DNA of 64,000 nucleotides from Streptomyces sp. AM 2-1-1 (GTDB lineage: Bacteria; Actinomycetota; Actinomycetes; Streptomycetales; Streptomycetaceae): positions 3,162,001 through 3,226,000 of the forward strand of contig NZ_CP119147.1 of the NCBI RefSeq assembly GCF_029167645.1, in the 5' to 3' direction. The position numbers and the translations under genes were made by a program. The notes beneath the pieces were generated by a model. The model was given only the letters and a program-made list of their open reading frames with translations. It did no database searches and was not told the DNA's origin. Positions 1-10,026 of the stretch are shown piece by piece. Every line of letters begins with the position of its first letter. Positions within the stretch are counted from its first letter, which is position 1.

Positions 1-964
1 CCGCCGGGGCACCCGCGTCGATGACGGCGCGGCGCAGCACCCGGCGGCGTACGGCGGGCGGCAGCGTCCAGAGCTTGGCGCAGTCCAGCTCCCCGTCGTC
101 GTCGCGTACGGCGCGCTCGGCCTCGGCGGCCCAGCCGTCCAGGGCGTCGGCGTCGTCCCGGGAGAGCTGGGCCGTACGGGCGAGCGCCTCCACGACGCCC
201 TTGCCCAGCGCCTTCTCCAGGGCGGGCAGGCCCTCGTGGCGGAGGCGGGAGCGGGTGTAGGCGGGGTCGGCGTTGTGCGGGTCGTCCCAGACGGGGAGGG
301 ACTGGACGAGGCAGGCCTTGCGGACGGTCTGCCGGTCGAGCTGGAGGAACGGGCGGCGGTAGCGGCCGGCCGGCCCGGAGGCGGCGGCCATGCCGGAGAG
401 CGAGCGGATGCCGGAGCCCCGGGCGAGCCCGAGCAGCACCGTCTCGGCCTGGTCGTCCCGGGTGTGGCCGAGCAGGACGGTGGCGGCGCCGTGGCGTTCG
501 GCGGCGGCGTCGAGCGCGGCGTAGCGGGCGTCTCGGGCGGCGGCTTCGGGGCCGCCTTCGCGGCCGACGTGGACGGCGACGGCCTCGACGGGGTCGAGGT
601 CCATCGCGGTCAGCCGGGCGACGACCTCGGCAGCGCGGACCCCGCTGCCGGTCTGGAGGTTGTGGTCGACGGTGATGCCGCCGGCCCGGACGTCGAGTTT
701 GCGGGCCTCGAAGGCGAGGGCGGAGGCGAGCGCCATGGAGTCGGCGCCGCCGGAGCAGGCCACCAGGACGAGCGGGCGGGCGGGGGCCGCGGGCCGTTCG
801 GGGAGGGCCGTCCGGCCGGCTCCGCCGGCTTCGGCGAGGCGGTGGAGACCGGCCCGGTCGAGGCCGGGCCCCTGGCCGGCCCGGAGGGTGTGCTCGGTGA
901 GTACGTCGTGGAGTACGCGGCGGACCGCCAGGCGTATCGCCGCGACCGCAGGATGGGGACCCAT
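1..964 (-). CDS. tilS: tRNA(Ile)-lysidine synthase TilS, 3' end cut off by window
   Basis: ATP-dependent enzyme that converts C34 of the CAU-anticodon tRNA-Ile to lysidine so that it reads AUA. The ATG at 964 opens a frame starting [10 protein letters not shown] that runs off the window start, so 321 codons are visible and the C-terminus is missing. The PP-loop ATPase motif SGGADS lies at about residues 71-76. The sections [21 protein letters not shown] and the later [12 protein letters not shown] are typical of the N-terminal synthetase domain and the linker. The downstream DUF2342 protease and dacB lie in the usual actinomycete order around tilS. All plus-strand frames here are antisense. 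Seen: motif and reading frame; known: family function. Confidence 0.93.
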   Translation of the reverse strand, partial: MGPHPAVAAIRLAVRRVLHDVLTEHTLRAGQGPGLDRAGLHRLAEAGGAGRTALPERPAAPARPLVLVACSGGADSMALASALAFEARKLDVRAGGITVDHNLQTGSGVRAAEVVARLTAMDLDPVEAVAVHVGREGGPEAAARDARYAALDAAAERHGAATVLLGHTRDDQAETVLLGLARGSGIRSLSGMAAASGPAGRYRRPFLQLDRQTVRKACLVQSLPVWDDPHNADPAYTRSRLRHEGLPALEKALGKGVVEALARTAQLSRDDADALDGWAAEAERAVRDDDGELDCAKLWTLPPAVRRRVLRRAVIDAGAPA

Positions 965-1160
965 GTCCGGTGCCCTTCTGGAGTTCTGGGAGGTGCCTCC
1001 GAGAGGCGGGACGGCGAAGAGCCCTCCCTGACGTCACTCAGAGTGCGTCGATGGTGACAGAAGCAAGCTGTCCATCGAGCATTGCACGGCTTCCCATGCC
1101 CTCATGGTCCCTCGGATGGGTGATAGGTGGGCCTTCATCCGGCAGTGGGACGCGTCAAGA

Positions 1161-2303
1161 TCACGAATCTGCCTTACGGTGCACGCGCGCGACCCACTCC
1201 GCGGGCGCGGCGATCTCGGCCTTCGTCGGGAGGGTGTTGGGCGAGGTCCACACCCGGTTGAAACCGTCCATGCCGACCTCCGCGACGACCGCGCTGACGA
1301 ACCGTTCGCCGTCGCGGTACTGGCGGAGTTTGGCGTCCATGCCGAGGAGCTTGCGCAGGGCCAGGTCGAGGCGGCCCGCGCCGCGCGCGCGGCGCTGCTG
1401 GAACTTCTCGCGGATCTCGGCGACCGAGGGGACCACGGCGGGTCCGACGCCGTCCATGACGAAGTCGGCGTGCCCTTCCAGCAGGGACATCACGGCAGTG
1501 AGCCGGCCGAGGATCTCGCGCTGGGCGGGTGTCTGGACGAGTTCGACGAGGCTGCGTCCGCCGCCGTCGCCCCGCTCGCCCTCCGGCCGGCCGCCGACGA
1601 GCGACTGGACCGCCTCGCGCAGCTGCTCGACGAAGGTGGCCGGGTCCACGTCGGTCGCGTCCAGGAAGGCCTGGATCTCGCCCTGGAGGTGGTCGCGCAG
1701 CCACGGCACCCCGGTGAACTGGGTGCGGTGGGTCTCCTCGTGGAGGGCCACCCAGAGCCGGAAGTCGTGCGGGTCCACCTCGAGTTCGCGCTCGACGTGG
1801 ACGATGTTCGGGGCGACCAGCAGCAGGCGTCCGCCGCCCTGGTCGAGAGCGGGCAGCTCCCGGCTCGCGGGGGCGAAGGTCTCGTACTGGCCGAGCACCC
1901 GGGAGGCGAGGAAGGAGAGCAGCATGCCCAGCTCCACGCCGGTCACCTTGCCGCCGACGGCCCCGATGACGCTCTGGCCGGGTCCGCTGCCGCGCCGGTC
2001 CTGCATCTTGCCGAGGAGCGGGCGCAGGAGTTCCCGGAACCCGGCGACGTTGGCCTTGATCCAGCCGGCCCGGTCGACGACCAGGACGGGGGTGTCGGCG
2101 GGGACGGGGGCGCCGGGGCCCTCCGGGATCATCCGGGTGAAGGAACGGACGTGTTCCTCCGAGGCCTTGGCGTGTCGGCGCAGTTCCGCGACGACGGCGC
2201 GCGCCTCCTCCCGGCTGATCTCGGGACCCGGCCTCACGAGCCGGGTCGCGGTCGCCACCGCGAGATTCCAGTCGACCATCTCGGCACCACCGATGCTCGT
2301 CAT
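1161..2303 (-). CDS. DUF2342 zinc-dependent metalloprotease-like protein
   Basis: A 380-residue protein of the DUF2342 family, often called zinc-dependent metalloprotease or coenzyme F420 biosynthesis-associated protein; no substrate is known. The zinc motif HEETH lies at about 188-192, and a downstream EGHADFVMDG segment could supply further ligands. It has no signal peptide or membrane segment, so it is probably cytoplasmic. The start MTSIGGAEMVDWN is used; MVDWN eight codons later is a possible alternative. It lies between dacB and tilS, all on the minus strand, an arrangement common in Streptomyces. Family assignment is firm and function is not. Confidence 0.9.
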   Translation of the reverse strand: MTSIGGAEMVDWNLAVATATRLVRPGPEISREEARAVVAELRRHAKASEEHVRSFTRMIPEGPGAPVPADTPVLVVDRAGWIKANVAGFRELLRPLLGKMQDRRGSGPGQSVIGAVGGKVTGVELGMLLSFLASRVLGQYETFAPASRELPALDQGGGRLLLVAPNIVHVERELEVDPHDFRLWVALHEETHRTQFTGVPWLRDHLQGEIQAFLDATDVDPATFVEQLREAVQSLVGGRPEGERGDGGGRSLVELVQTPAQREILGRLTAVMSLLEGHADFVMDGVGPAVVPSVAEIREKFQQRRARGAGRLDLALRKLLGMDAKLRQYRDGERFVSAVVAEVGMDGFNRVWTSPNTLPTKAEIAAPAEWVARVHRKADS

Positions 2304-2351
2304 GCGTCAACCGTACGTGAGGGTGCGCTCCCGCGGTGGGGCGTTGCGCGG

Positions 2352-3836
2352 CTACCGGGTGCCGGTGGCCAGAGCCGTGGCGAGTGCGTCGAGTGCCTTC
2401 TCGGCGTCGCCGGGGGCGGTGGTGCCGGAGGTGAGGAAGGCGAAGGCGAGCAGCCGGCCGCGGGTGTCGACGACCGTGCCGGCGAGGGCGTTGACGCCGG
2501 TGAGGGTGCCCGTCTTGGCCCGTACGAGTCCGGCGCCCCCCGACTTCTCGCCGTACCGGCCGTCGAGGGTGCCGCTGAAGCCGGCCACCGGGAGTCCGGT
2601 GAGGACGGGGCGCAGTTCGGGCCGGGCGGGGTCGGCGGCGCGGGCGAGGAGGCCGGCGAGGAGCGAGGCGGAGACCCGGTCGTCGCGGTCGAGTCCGCTG
2701 CCGTCGGCGAACCGGGTGCCCTTCACCGGCATCCCGAGCGCCTTCAGCCGCGCGGTGACGGCGCTCCGGGCACCGGCGAAGCCGGCCGGAAGCCCGGCCT
2801 TGATCGCGGTCTGCCGGGCGAGGGCCTCGGCGAGGTCGTTGTCGCTGAGGGTGAGGGTGCGTTCGACCAGGGCGGAGAGCGGCGCGGAGCGGTGGGTGGC
2901 GAGGGTGGCCGCCCGCGCCGGGGCGCGGTGGGAGCGCGGTTCGCCCGTCGTGGTGACGCCGTCGTCGGCGAGGTACCCGGCGAAGGCGCGGGCGGCGTCG
3001 GCGGCGGGGTCGGCGGAGCGCGGGGCGGGTCCGTGGTCGCTCTTGTCGAGGCGGCCTGCGCGGATCATCAGCGCGCTGACCGGTGCGATGTTGTCGTTGG
3101 GGCCGATGGGGTGACGGGCGGGCCCGGTGTAGGCGGAGGTGTCGTACGTCAGGGCGACCCGCTTCACCTTCCGGTCGCGGAGCGCCCCGGCGGTGGCGCG
3201 GGCGAGGGCGCGCAGCCCCGCTTCGTCCAGGGTGGGGTCGCCGCCGCCGACCAGGGTGACGGTGCGCAGGTCGGGCGAGGCGCGGACGGTGGTCTCGATG
3301 CGGTGGTCGGGACCGAGGGCGGAGAGCGCGGCGACCGTGGTGGCGATCTTGACGGTGGAGGCCGGGGTCATCGGGGCGCCGGCGCCGTGCGCGTAGATCT
3401 GCTCGCCGGTGGTGGTGTCGACGACGACGGCCGCCGTACGGGTGCCGAGCGCGTGGGACGCGACCAGCCGGTCCAGTGCCTTGGTCAGCGCGGGCGCCGC
3501 CCCGGCGGGGGCGGGGGCGCGGCCGGTGCCGAGCGCGACGAGGACGGCGGCGGCGCTGGGGGCGGGCGCGGGTTCGCCGGGACCGGTGGCAGGGCTCCGG
3601 TGACCTGCGTCACCTGTGCGGCCCGCGTCGGCGGCGCGTACGCGTTCGGCCGTACGCTGACCGTTGTCCCAGGGGCCGGCGGCGAACACGGCGCCGGCGG
3701 CGACCACCAGGCCGAGTACCGCGGAGCCTGCGACGAGCCGCCAGTTGTCCGGCAGGGCCGGTTTTCCGGCCAGGCCCTTCAGCTTGCCCCAGGGGGCCGA
3801 CGGTTCCTTCGACGGTCCATCCACCGGCTCGGCCAC
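2352..3836 (-). CDS. dacB: D-alanyl-D-alanine carboxypeptidase/endopeptidase (PBP4 type, peptidase S13)
   Basis: Penicillin-binding protein that trims or cleaves peptidoglycan cross-links outside the membrane. The three active-site motifs are STVK (about residue 158, with the nucleophile Ser), SDN in [10 protein letters not shown], and KTGT near the C-terminus. One N-terminal hydrophobic helix ([20 protein letters not shown]) precedes a Pro/Ala-rich linker, so it is a secreted or membrane-anchored enzyme. A GTG start at 3836 is chosen because AAAGGGG precedes it by about 9 bases; an ATG at 3881 would reach into the divergent ppa promoter. Result: 494 aa. A plain class C PBP with nothing missing. 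Confidence 0.93.
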   Translation of the reverse strand: MAEPVDGPSKEPSAPWGKLKGLAGKPALPDNWRLVAGSAVLGLVVAAGAVFAAGPWDNGQRTAERVRAADAGRTGDAGHRSPATGPGEPAPAPSAAAVLVALGTGRAPAPAGAAPALTKALDRLVASHALGTRTAAVVVDTTTGEQIYAHGAGAPMTPASTVKIATTVAALSALGPDHRIETTVRASPDLRTVTLVGGGDPTLDEAGLRALARATAGALRDRKVKRVALTYDTSAYTGPARHPIGPNDNIAPVSALMIRAGRLDKSDHGPAPRSADPAADAARAFAGYLADDGVTTTGEPRSHRAPARAATLATHRSAPLSALVERTLTLSDNDLAEALARQTAIKAGLPAGFAGARSAVTARLKALGMPVKGTRFADGSGLDRDDRVSASLLAGLLARAADPARPELRPVLTGLPVAGFSGTLDGRYGEKSGGAGLVRAKTGTLTGVNALAGTVVDTRGRLLAFAFLTSGTTAPGDAEKALDALATALATGTR

Positions 3837-3922
3837 CGTTGACCAGCCCCTTTCGCGAGCACACATCTGCGTGGGGGACACTTAACCACCAGTCGTATGT
3901 GTTGATCATGGAGGAGCCACCC

Positions 3923-4417
3923 GTGGAGTTCGACGTCACCATCGAGATCCCGAAGGGTTCGCGGAACAAGTACGAGGTGGACCACGAGACCGGTCGGATC
4001 CGCCTGGACCGTCGACTCTTCACCTCGACCAGCTACCCGGCCGACTACGGCTTCGTCGAGAACACCCTCGGCGAGGACGGCGACCCGCTGGACGCGCTGG
4101 TCATCCTGGACGAGCCCACGTTCCCCGGATGCCTCATCAAGTGCCGTGCCATCGGCATGTTCCGCATGACGGACGAGGCCGGCGGCGACGACAAGCTGCT
4201 GTGCGTCCCCGCGTCGGACCCGCGCGTCGAGCACCTGCAGGACATCCAGCACGTGTCGGCGTTCGACCGTGACGAGATCCAGCACTTCTTCGAGGTCTAC
4301 AAGGACCTGGAGCCCGGCAAGTCCGTCGAGGGCGCCGACTGGGTCGGCCGCGCCGAAGCCGAGGCCGAGGTCGAGGCCTCGTACAAGCGTCTGCGGGACC
4401 AGGGCGGCGCGCACTGA
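3923..4417 (+). CDS. ppa: Inorganic pyrophosphatase
   Basis: Soluble family I pyrophosphatase that hydrolyses PPi to phosphate and so drives biosynthetic reactions; cytoplasmic, Mg-dependent. The 164-aa length is normal. The metal-binding signature is present as [10 protein letters not shown], and the N-terminal [20 protein letters not shown] is highly typical. The GTG start at 3923 is fixed by GGAGGAG at 3909-3916. It is transcribed divergently from dacB, with about 86 bp between starts. A strong hairpin follows the stop at 4510-4543. Very secure call. Confidence 0.97.
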   Translation: MEFDVTIEIPKGSRNKYEVDHETGRIRLDRRLFTSTSYPADYGFVENTLGEDGDPLDALVILDEPTFPGCLIKCRAIGMFRMTDEAGGDDKLLCVPASDPRVEHLQDIQHVSAFDRDEIQHFFEVYKDLEPGKSVEGADWVGRAEAEAEVEASYKRLRDQGGAH

Positions 4418-4509
4418 CAAAGGGCCTTCCCTCCGGTTCCGCTTCCGTACGGGTGGCGGGCCCGGTCGGTGCGGGGACCTGAGGTCCCGGCACAGCTCCG
4501 GCAAAGCGG

Positions 4510-4543
4510 GACGGGCGGTACACCTCACGGTGTGCCGCCCGTC
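4510..4543 (+). terminator. Hairpin terminator after ppa
   Basis: A 15-bp stem, GACGGGCGGTACACC against GGTGTGCCGCCCGTC, around a 4-base loop. It has one G-T type mismatch position and no long T run, as is usual in Streptomyces. It sits 93 bp after the ppa stop and before the threonine/serine exporter gene. Confidence 0.6.
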
Positions 4544-4626
4544 TCGCGTGCGGGTCCCTTGTCCCCGGCCATACTGGGCAGGAGTGCGGCCAGGACGCAT
4601 CGGGCCAGGAAGAACGAGGTCAGGCA

Positions 4627-6336
4627 GTGGCGGAACAGGGCGGTCCGGAGGACCAGAAGCCCCAGTCCGACGAGGCGCACAGCGCGTTCGCGGTGCCCGC
4701 CGGGACGGAGCGGCCCGCGTCGTCGCCCGACGGCGAGCACCCGACCTCGGAGTTCGCGGTACCCGCCGGGGTCCAGGCGGAGCCGGCTGCGCCGGGTTCC
4801 GCTTCCGGGCCGGGCCAGGGCGGCAGGAACCAGGGTTTCCCGAACTCGGACACGCTCGGCTCCGCCTTCGTACCGCCCCGTGCGTACGACGCGAACCACC
4901 CGCCCACGTTCACCCCGGCGCACGGCGTCCCCCTGGTCCGGCTGACGAAGGAAGCGCCCTGGCAGGACCGGATGCGCACGATGCTGCGGATGCCGGTCAC
5001 CGAGCGGCCCGCGCCGGAGAGCGTGCAGCGGACGGACGACTCCGGCCCGGCCGTGCCGAGGGTGCTCGACCTGACACTCCGCATCGGTGAGCTGCTGCTG
5101 GCCGGCGGCGAGGGTGCCGAGGACGTGGAGGCCGCTATGTTCGCGGTGACGCGCTCGTACGGCCTGGACCGGTGCGAGCCGACCGTCACCTTCACCCTGC
5201 TCTCCATCTCCCACCAGCCCTCGCTGGTCGACGACCCGATCACGGCGAGCCGCACGGTGCGCCGGCGGGGCACCGACTACAACCGGCTGGCAGCCGTCTT
5301 CCGGCTGATCGGCGACATCACCGACGAGGACGTGGAGGTCTCGCTGGAGGAGGCGTACCGGCGGCTGGCGGAGATCCGCCGCAACCGCCACCCGTTCCCC
5401 GGCTGGGCGCTCACGGCGTCGGCCGGGCTGCTCGCCGGGGCCGCCTCGGTGCTGGTCGGCGGTGGCGTGGTGGTGTTCTTCGTCGCGGCGGCCGGTGCGA
5501 TGCTCGGCGACCGGCTGGCCTGGTTCTGCGCGGGGCGCGGACTGCCGGAGTTCTACCAGTTCACCGCCGCCGCGATGCCGCCGGCCGCGCTCGGGGTGGC
5601 GCTGACGCTCACGCACTGGAGCGACGTGCGTCCGTCCGCCGTGATCACCGGTGGGCTCTTCGCGCTGCTGCCCGGACGGGCTCTGGTGGCGGGGGTGCAG
5701 GACGGGCTGACCGGCTTCTACATCACCGCCGCCGCTCGACTGCTGGAGGTCATGTACTTCTTCATCGGCATCGTGCTCGGGGTGCTGGTGGTGCTCTACC
5801 TCGGGCTCCAGTTGGGTGCCACGCTCAATCCGGAGGAACGTTTCGTCGCGCACGACCGGCCGGTTCTCCAGATCCTGGCGTCGATGGCGCTGAGCCTGGC
5901 CTTCGCGATCCTGCTCCAGCAGGAGCGGTCCACCGTGCTGGCGGTGACCCTGAACGGCGGCGTGGCCTGGATCGTCTACGGGGCGATGGCCCGCACCGGC
6001 GGGCTCTCGCCGGTCGCGGCGACGGCGGTGGCGGCCGGCCTGGTGGGCCTCTTCGGACAGCTCTTCTCCCGTTACCGGTCCACCTCCTCGCTGCCGTTCA
6101 TCACGGCGGCCATCGGCCCGCTGCTGCCCGGTTCCGCGACGTACTTCGGACTGCTCGGCGTGGCCCAGGGGGAGCTGGACCGGGGGCTCGCCTCACTGTC
6201 CACGGCGGTGGCGACGGCGCTGGCCATCGCGATCGGGGTGAACCTCGGAAGCGAGAGCTCCCGGCTCTTCATGCGGGTGCCGGGCACGGTGGTGGGCCTG
6301 AGCCGGAAGTCCGCCAAGCGCACCCGCGGCTTCTGA
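4627..6336 (+). CDS. Threonine/serine exporter family (ThrE-type) membrane protein
   Basis: A 569-aa integral membrane protein. After a long, polar, Pro/Ala-rich N-terminus (about residues 1-140) comes the ThrE N-domain (VLDLTLRIGELLLAGGEGAEDVE onward). About ten hydrophobic segments from residue 260 to 550 form the N-terminal and C-terminal ThrE halves. Homologues export threonine and serine in Corynebacterium; the true substrate here is unknown. GTG at 4627 follows GAGGTCAGGC. It is convergent with the dedA-like gene across a shared hairpin. The extended tail is common in Streptomyces members. Confidence 0.88.
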   Translation: MAEQGGPEDQKPQSDEAHSAFAVPAGTERPASSPDGEHPTSEFAVPAGVQAEPAAPGSASGPGQGGRNQGFPNSDTLGSAFVPPRAYDANHPPTFTPAHGVPLVRLTKEAPWQDRMRTMLRMPVTERPAPESVQRTDDSGPAVPRVLDLTLRIGELLLAGGEGAEDVEAAMFAVTRSYGLDRCEPTVTFTLLSISHQPSLVDDPITASRTVRRRGTDYNRLAAVFRLIGDITDEDVEVSLEEAYRRLAEIRRNRHPFPGWALTASAGLLAGAASVLVGGGVVVFFVAAAGAMLGDRLAWFCAGRGLPEFYQFTAAAMPPAALGVALTLTHWSDVRPSAVITGGLFALLPGRALVAGVQDGLTGFYITAAARLLEVMYFFIGIVLGVLVVLYLGLQLGATLNPEERFVAHDRPVLQILASMALSLAFAILLQQERSTVLAVTLNGGVAWIVYGAMARTGGLSPVAATAVAAGLVGLFGQLFSRYRSTSSLPFITAAIGPLLPGSATYFGLLGVAQGELDRGLASLSTAVATALAIAIGVNLGSESSRLFMRVPGTVVGLSRKSAKRTRGF

Positions 6337-6363
6337 GCACTCCCGTCCGGGCCCTCGGGGGAA

Positions 6364-6407
6364 CGCGGACGGCGCCCGTCCCGTCCGCCGGGAGGGCGCC
6401 GTCCGCG
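6364..6407. terminator. Bidirectional hairpin between thrE-like and dedA-like genes
   Basis: A perfect 14-bp stem, CGCGGACGGCGCCC against GGGCGCCGTCCGCG, with a 16-base loop, lies in the 88-bp gap between two convergent genes. Position and strength suit a two-way terminator. Confidence 0.7.
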
Positions 6408-6424
6408 GGGAGCCGTCAGGGGTG

Positions 6425-7138
6425 TCAGCGCTTGGCGTGCCGGCCCCGTCGGCCGGCGGGGCCGTCGGAAGGGCCCTCGCCGGGGCGGTCGTCGACCCGT
6501 GCGAGCGGGGCGGCCTTCTTCGCCTTGGAGCGGGCCCGCAGGAACTCGACGGCGATCGGCACCACCGAGACGAGCACGATCAGGATGAGGATCAGCTCGA
6601 TGTTCTCGTGCACGAAATCGATCTTGCCGAGCACCGCGCCGAGTACGGTCACGCCGACGCCCCAGAGGACACCGCCGATGATGTTGTAGACCAGGAACGA
6701 GCGGTAGTTCATCCGGCTCACACCGGCGATGATCGGCGTGAAGGTCCGGATCACCGGCACGAACCGGGCCAGCACCAGCGACTTCGGGCCGTACTTCTCG
6801 AAGAACTCGTGTGCCTTCTCGACGTTCTCCTGCTTGAAGAGGCGGGAGTCCGGCCGGTTGAAGAGGGAGGGCCCCACCTTGCGGCCGAAGAGGTAACCGA
6901 CCTGGTCCCCGACGACCGCGGCGAGCCCGACCAGCACGCAGACCAGCCAGAGCGGGGCGTGCAGCTGGTTGGTGGTCACCAGCAGGCCCGTGGTGAACAG
7001 GAGGGAGTCGCCGGGCAGGAAGAACCCGATCAGCAGTCCGGACTCGGCGAACACGATGAGGAGGACGCCGGGGAGTCCGTAGGTGTTGATCAGATGGTCC
7101 GGGTCCAGCCAGCTCGGGCCGAGCGCAAGCGTATTCAA
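6425..7138 (-). CDS. DedA family membrane protein
   Basis: DedA/SNARE-associated membrane protein; relatives are undecaprenyl-phosphate or phospholipid flippases and support membrane homeostasis. Family marks are ESGLLIGFFLPGDSLLFTTG near the N-terminus and the central FVPVIRTFTPIIAGVSRMNY, with several membrane spans and a basic, Lys/Arg-rich C-terminus. The TTG start at 7138 (LNTLALGPSW) is preferred because it opens the conserved N-terminus and follows CTGGAG. The frame stays open to an ATG at 7243, but that extension looks non-family and runs towards the ybjQ promoter. 237 aa. Confidence 0.88.
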   Translation of the reverse strand: MNTLALGPSWLDPDHLINTYGLPGVLLIVFAESGLLIGFFLPGDSLLFTTGLLVTTNQLHAPLWLVCVLVGLAAVVGDQVGYLFGRKVGPSLFNRPDSRLFKQENVEKAHEFFEKYGPKSLVLARFVPVIRTFTPIIAGVSRMNYRSFLVYNIIGGVLWGVGVTVLGAVLGKIDFVHENIELILILIVLVSVVPIAVEFLRARSKAKKAAPLARVDDRPGEGPSDGPAGRRGRHAKR

Positions 7139-7285
7139 AGGTCCGGGCTCCAGGAGTGATGGGTGGGCGGCTGCGTGGCTGCCCCAAGTTATCAACGCCC
7201 CGAAGACGCTCCGGGTTCCAGCGGACGCGGTGGGCGTGCACATGACCCGAACCGGGGCAAAGCTGGTCGCCAGGAGGTGTCACCC

Positions 7286-7651
7286 ATGGGCATCGAGGAG
7301 TACGGCGGCGGGCAGAGCGACCGCGCGGACGTGTTGGTCGTCACCACGAACGACGTTCCCGGGCACCAGGTGACCCGGGTGATCGGTGAGGTGTTCGGCC
7401 TGACCGTGCGCTCCCGGCACCTGGGCAGCCAGATCGGCGCCGGGCTCAAGTCGGTGATCGGCGGTGAGCTGAAGGGGCTGACCAAGACCCTGGTGGAGAC
7501 CCGCAACCAGGCGATGGAACGCCTCGTCGAGCAGGCGCGTGCGCGCGGCGCGAACGCGGTGCTGATGATGCGCCTCGACGTCTCCGAGGCGGCGGACGTG
7601 GGCACCGAGGTCTGCGCGTACGGCACGGCCGTGGTGATCAGCGAGCTGTAG
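7286..7651 (+). CDS. YbjQ family (UPF0145) heavy-metal-binding-like protein
   Basis: A 121-aa protein of the YbjQ/UPF0145 family, which forms pentameric rings; function unresolved. Typical segments are VLVVTTNDVPGHQVTRVIGE and the central RARGANAVLMMRLDVSE. The ATG at 7286 has an AGGAGGTG ribosome site 5 bases upstream. The frame is open upstream to 7163, but that part lacks family character. Cytoplasmic, no membrane segment. It stands alone, divergent from dedA. Confidence 0.9.
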   Translation: MGIEEYGGGQSDRADVLVVTTNDVPGHQVTRVIGEVFGLTVRSRHLGSQIGAGLKSVIGGELKGLTKTLVETRNQAMERLVEQARARGANAVLMMRLDVSEAADVGTEVCAYGTAVVISEL

Positions 7652-7790
7652 CTCCGGACGGCGGCGGGGCGGACCGGCGTCCCGCCGCTCCGACGCCTGG
7701 GGACCGACGCCCCGACGCCCCGACGCCCGGGGGACCGACGCCCGCAGTGATACGCGCGGTTTGCGGCTTTTACGTGGATAGGGTGGGCCG

Positions 7791-9107
7791 GTGGCCCCCA
7801 CCTCGCCCTCCCCCGCGACGCCCGCCTCCCCGCCTCCCGGCGCCCCGGGACCGGAGCCGGGCCCCACACCGGCCCGGCGGCTGCTCTCGGTCGTGCTGCC
7901 GGCGCTGCTGGTCGGCGTCGTCTCGGCGCTGATCCTGCTCGGGGTGAGCCTGCTGGCCGAACAGCTCCAGCACGTGCTCTGGAAGACCCTCCCGGACGCG
8001 CTCGGCATCGGCGGCTTCTCCTCGCTCTGGATGATCGTCATGCTCACCGCGACCGGCGTCGCGGTGGGGATCACCGTCCACCTGGTGCCCGGTCACGCGG
8101 GCCCCGACCCGGCCACCACCGGCCTGGTCGGCGCCCCACTGGCTCCCGGCGTCGTCCCGGGGCTGCTGCTCGCCACCGCGCTGGCGCTGGCCGGCGGGGT
8201 GAGTCTCGGGCCGGAGAACCCGATCACCGAGGCGAACATCGCGCTCGCCTTCTGGCTGGGACGGCGGCTCGCCCCCGGTTCGCCGGCCGAGCTGTGGGTG
8301 GGACTCGCGGCGGCGGGCACCATCGGCGCACTGTTCGGCACCCCCGTCGCGGCCGCCCTGATCCTCTCCGAGGTGCTCGCGTCCCAGCCGGGACCGGGCG
8401 CCCTCTGGGACCGCCTCTTCGGGCCGCTCGCGGCGGGGACCGCGGGGGCGCTGACGATGGTGCTCGCCGCGCACCCCAGCTTCGACCTGTCGCTGCCCGA
8501 CTACACCCACGTGCACTGGGGCGATCTTCTCTCCGCCCTGGTGATCTCGTCGGCGGCCGCGCTTCTGGGCATGGCCGGGGTGTTGGCGGTCCCCTGGGCA
8601 CACCGGGCCTTCAAGGCGCTGCGGTACCCGGTCCTCGCCACGGCGGTGGGCGGGCTGGTGCTGGGGCTGCTGGGCGCGCTGGGCGGCCATCTGACCCTCT
8701 TCAAGGGGCTGGACGAGGTGAAGGAGCTGGCCGCGTCACCGGACGGCTGGTCGGCCGGGGAGTTCGCGGTGATGGCGGTGGTCAAGACGGCGGCCCTGGT
8801 GGTGGCCGCCACCTGCGGCTTCCGCGGCGGCCGGATCTTCCCGGCGGTCTTCGCGGGCGCGGCCCTGGGGCTGGCGGCGCACGCGCTGGTCGACGCGGTG
8901 CCGCCCGCGCTCGCCGTCTCCTGCGCGGTACTGGGCATGCTCCTCGCCACCAGCCGGCAGGGCTGGCTGAGCCTGTTCACCGCCGCCGTGCTGGTGAGCG
9001 ACATGACGGTTCTGCCGGTGCTCTGCGTGGCGACCCTGCCCGCGTGGCTCCTGGTGACCGGGCGGCCCCAGATGCAGCTGCGGGAGGACGGAAAGGCCGT
9101 TCGGTGA
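7791..9107 (+). CDS. ClC-type chloride channel/ion channel protein
   Basis: A 438-aa polytopic protein of the ClC/YfeO-like group, expected to move chloride or a related anion. The ClC-like pore segment appears as GPENPITEANIALAFWLG, and GGRIFPAVFAG corresponds to the later G-x-F-x-P element. About ten hydrophobic stretches fill residues 27-420. The N-terminal 25 residues are Pro/Ser-rich. The start is GTG at 7791 (VAPTSPSP), just after a possible GGTGGGCC site. Substrate selectivity cannot be read here because the usual GSGIP motif is not obvious. Confidence 0.82.
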   Translation: MAPTSPSPATPASPPPGAPGPEPGPTPARRLLSVVLPALLVGVVSALILLGVSLLAEQLQHVLWKTLPDALGIGGFSSLWMIVMLTATGVAVGITVHLVPGHAGPDPATTGLVGAPLAPGVVPGLLLATALALAGGVSLGPENPITEANIALAFWLGRRLAPGSPAELWVGLAAAGTIGALFGTPVAAALILSEVLASQPGPGALWDRLFGPLAAGTAGALTMVLAAHPSFDLSLPDYTHVHWGDLLSALVISSAAALLGMAGVLAVPWAHRAFKALRYPVLATAVGGLVLGLLGALGGHLTLFKGLDEVKELAASPDGWSAGEFAVMAVVKTAALVVAATCGFRGGRIFPAVFAGAALGLAAHALVDAVPPALAVSCAVLGMLLATSRQGWLSLFTAAVLVSDMTVLPVLCVATLPAWLLVTGRPQMQLREDGKAVR

Positions 9108-9324
9108 GCCTCCGGACCCGATCCGATCCGACCCGAGCGGGTCCGGTCCGGTCCGCGCCGCGCCGCCCCGCCGGGTCCCCCACCCCGCGCCCGCTCCACC
9201 CCGCACGCTTGCACCGGATGTGCCGAATGGGTGGCTTGTCCGTATCGTCGGCTGAGTACGGCCTTCTCGGGAACCGCACGGGATCCCCCGCCGTACGCCC
9301 CAACCCGACGCCGGAGGAGCCCGT

Positions 9325-9948
9325 ATGCCCACGCCCGTCAACGTCGCCGTCGTCTACTACTCCTCGACCGGCACCATCTCCACGATCGCCAAGGCCCTCG
9401 CCGTCGACGCGGAGAAGGCGGGCGCGGACGTACGGCTGCGCAAGGTGGCCGAGCTCGCCCCGCAGGCCGCCATCGACTCCAACCCCGCCTGGGCCGCACA
9501 CGCCCGGGAGACCGCGGGCATCACCGAGGTCGTCCCCGACGACCTCGTCTGGGCCGACGCGGTGATCTTCGGCTCGCCGACCCGGTACGGAAACGTCGCC
9601 GCCCAGCTCAAGCAGTTCCTCGACACCCTGGGCGGCCTCTGGCAGGCCGGCGCGCTGGCCGACAAGGTCTACAGCGGCTTCACCGCCAGCGCCACCACCC
9701 ACGGCGGGCAGGAGTCGACGCTGCTCGCGCTGTACAACACCATCCACCACTTCGGCGGCATCATCGTCGCCCCCGGGTACACCGACCCGTCGAAGTTCGT
9801 CGACGGCAATCCGTACGGCACCTCGCACGTCGCCGGACAGGGCGACATCCCGGTCGGCGAGCAGACGCTCACCGCCGCGCGCGTGCAGGCGGAGCGCGTC
9901 GTGAAGTTGACCCGGGCCCTCAAGGCCGGTCTGGCAGCCGAGGGCTGA
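9325..9948 (+). CDS. wrbA: NAD(P)H:quinone oxidoreductase WrbA
   Basis: Flavodoxin-fold FMN enzyme that performs two-electron reduction of quinones and protects from semiquinone stress; cytoplasmic tetramer. 207 aa, the standard size. The FMN phosphate loop is YYSSTGTIST (about 12-21), GSPTRYGNVAAQLKQFLD contacts the flavin, and TASATTHGGQESTLL is the conserved WrbA middle segment. ATG at 9325 follows GGAGGAGC. It precedes gad with about 78 bp between and may be separately transcribed. Confidence 0.93.
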   Translation: MPTPVNVAVVYYSSTGTISTIAKALAVDAEKAGADVRLRKVAELAPQAAIDSNPAWAAHARETAGITEVVPDDLVWADAVIFGSPTRYGNVAAQLKQFLDTLGGLWQAGALADKVYSGFTASATTHGGQESTLLALYNTIHHFGGIIVAPGYTDPSKFVDGNPYGTSHVAGQGDIPVGEQTLTAARVQAERVVKLTRALKAGLAAEG

Positions 9949-10026
9949 CCCGGGCCGGCTCCCGTACGGACAGGACGCGAGCCGGGCCCCGCGAGCGGGG
10001 CCGCGAACCGAGAGGACGTGCCGGTC

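Noticed and set aside
1104..3842. 912-codon plus-strand frame
   Set aside because: Antisense to the metalloprotease and dacB, low-complexity Gly/Glu product.
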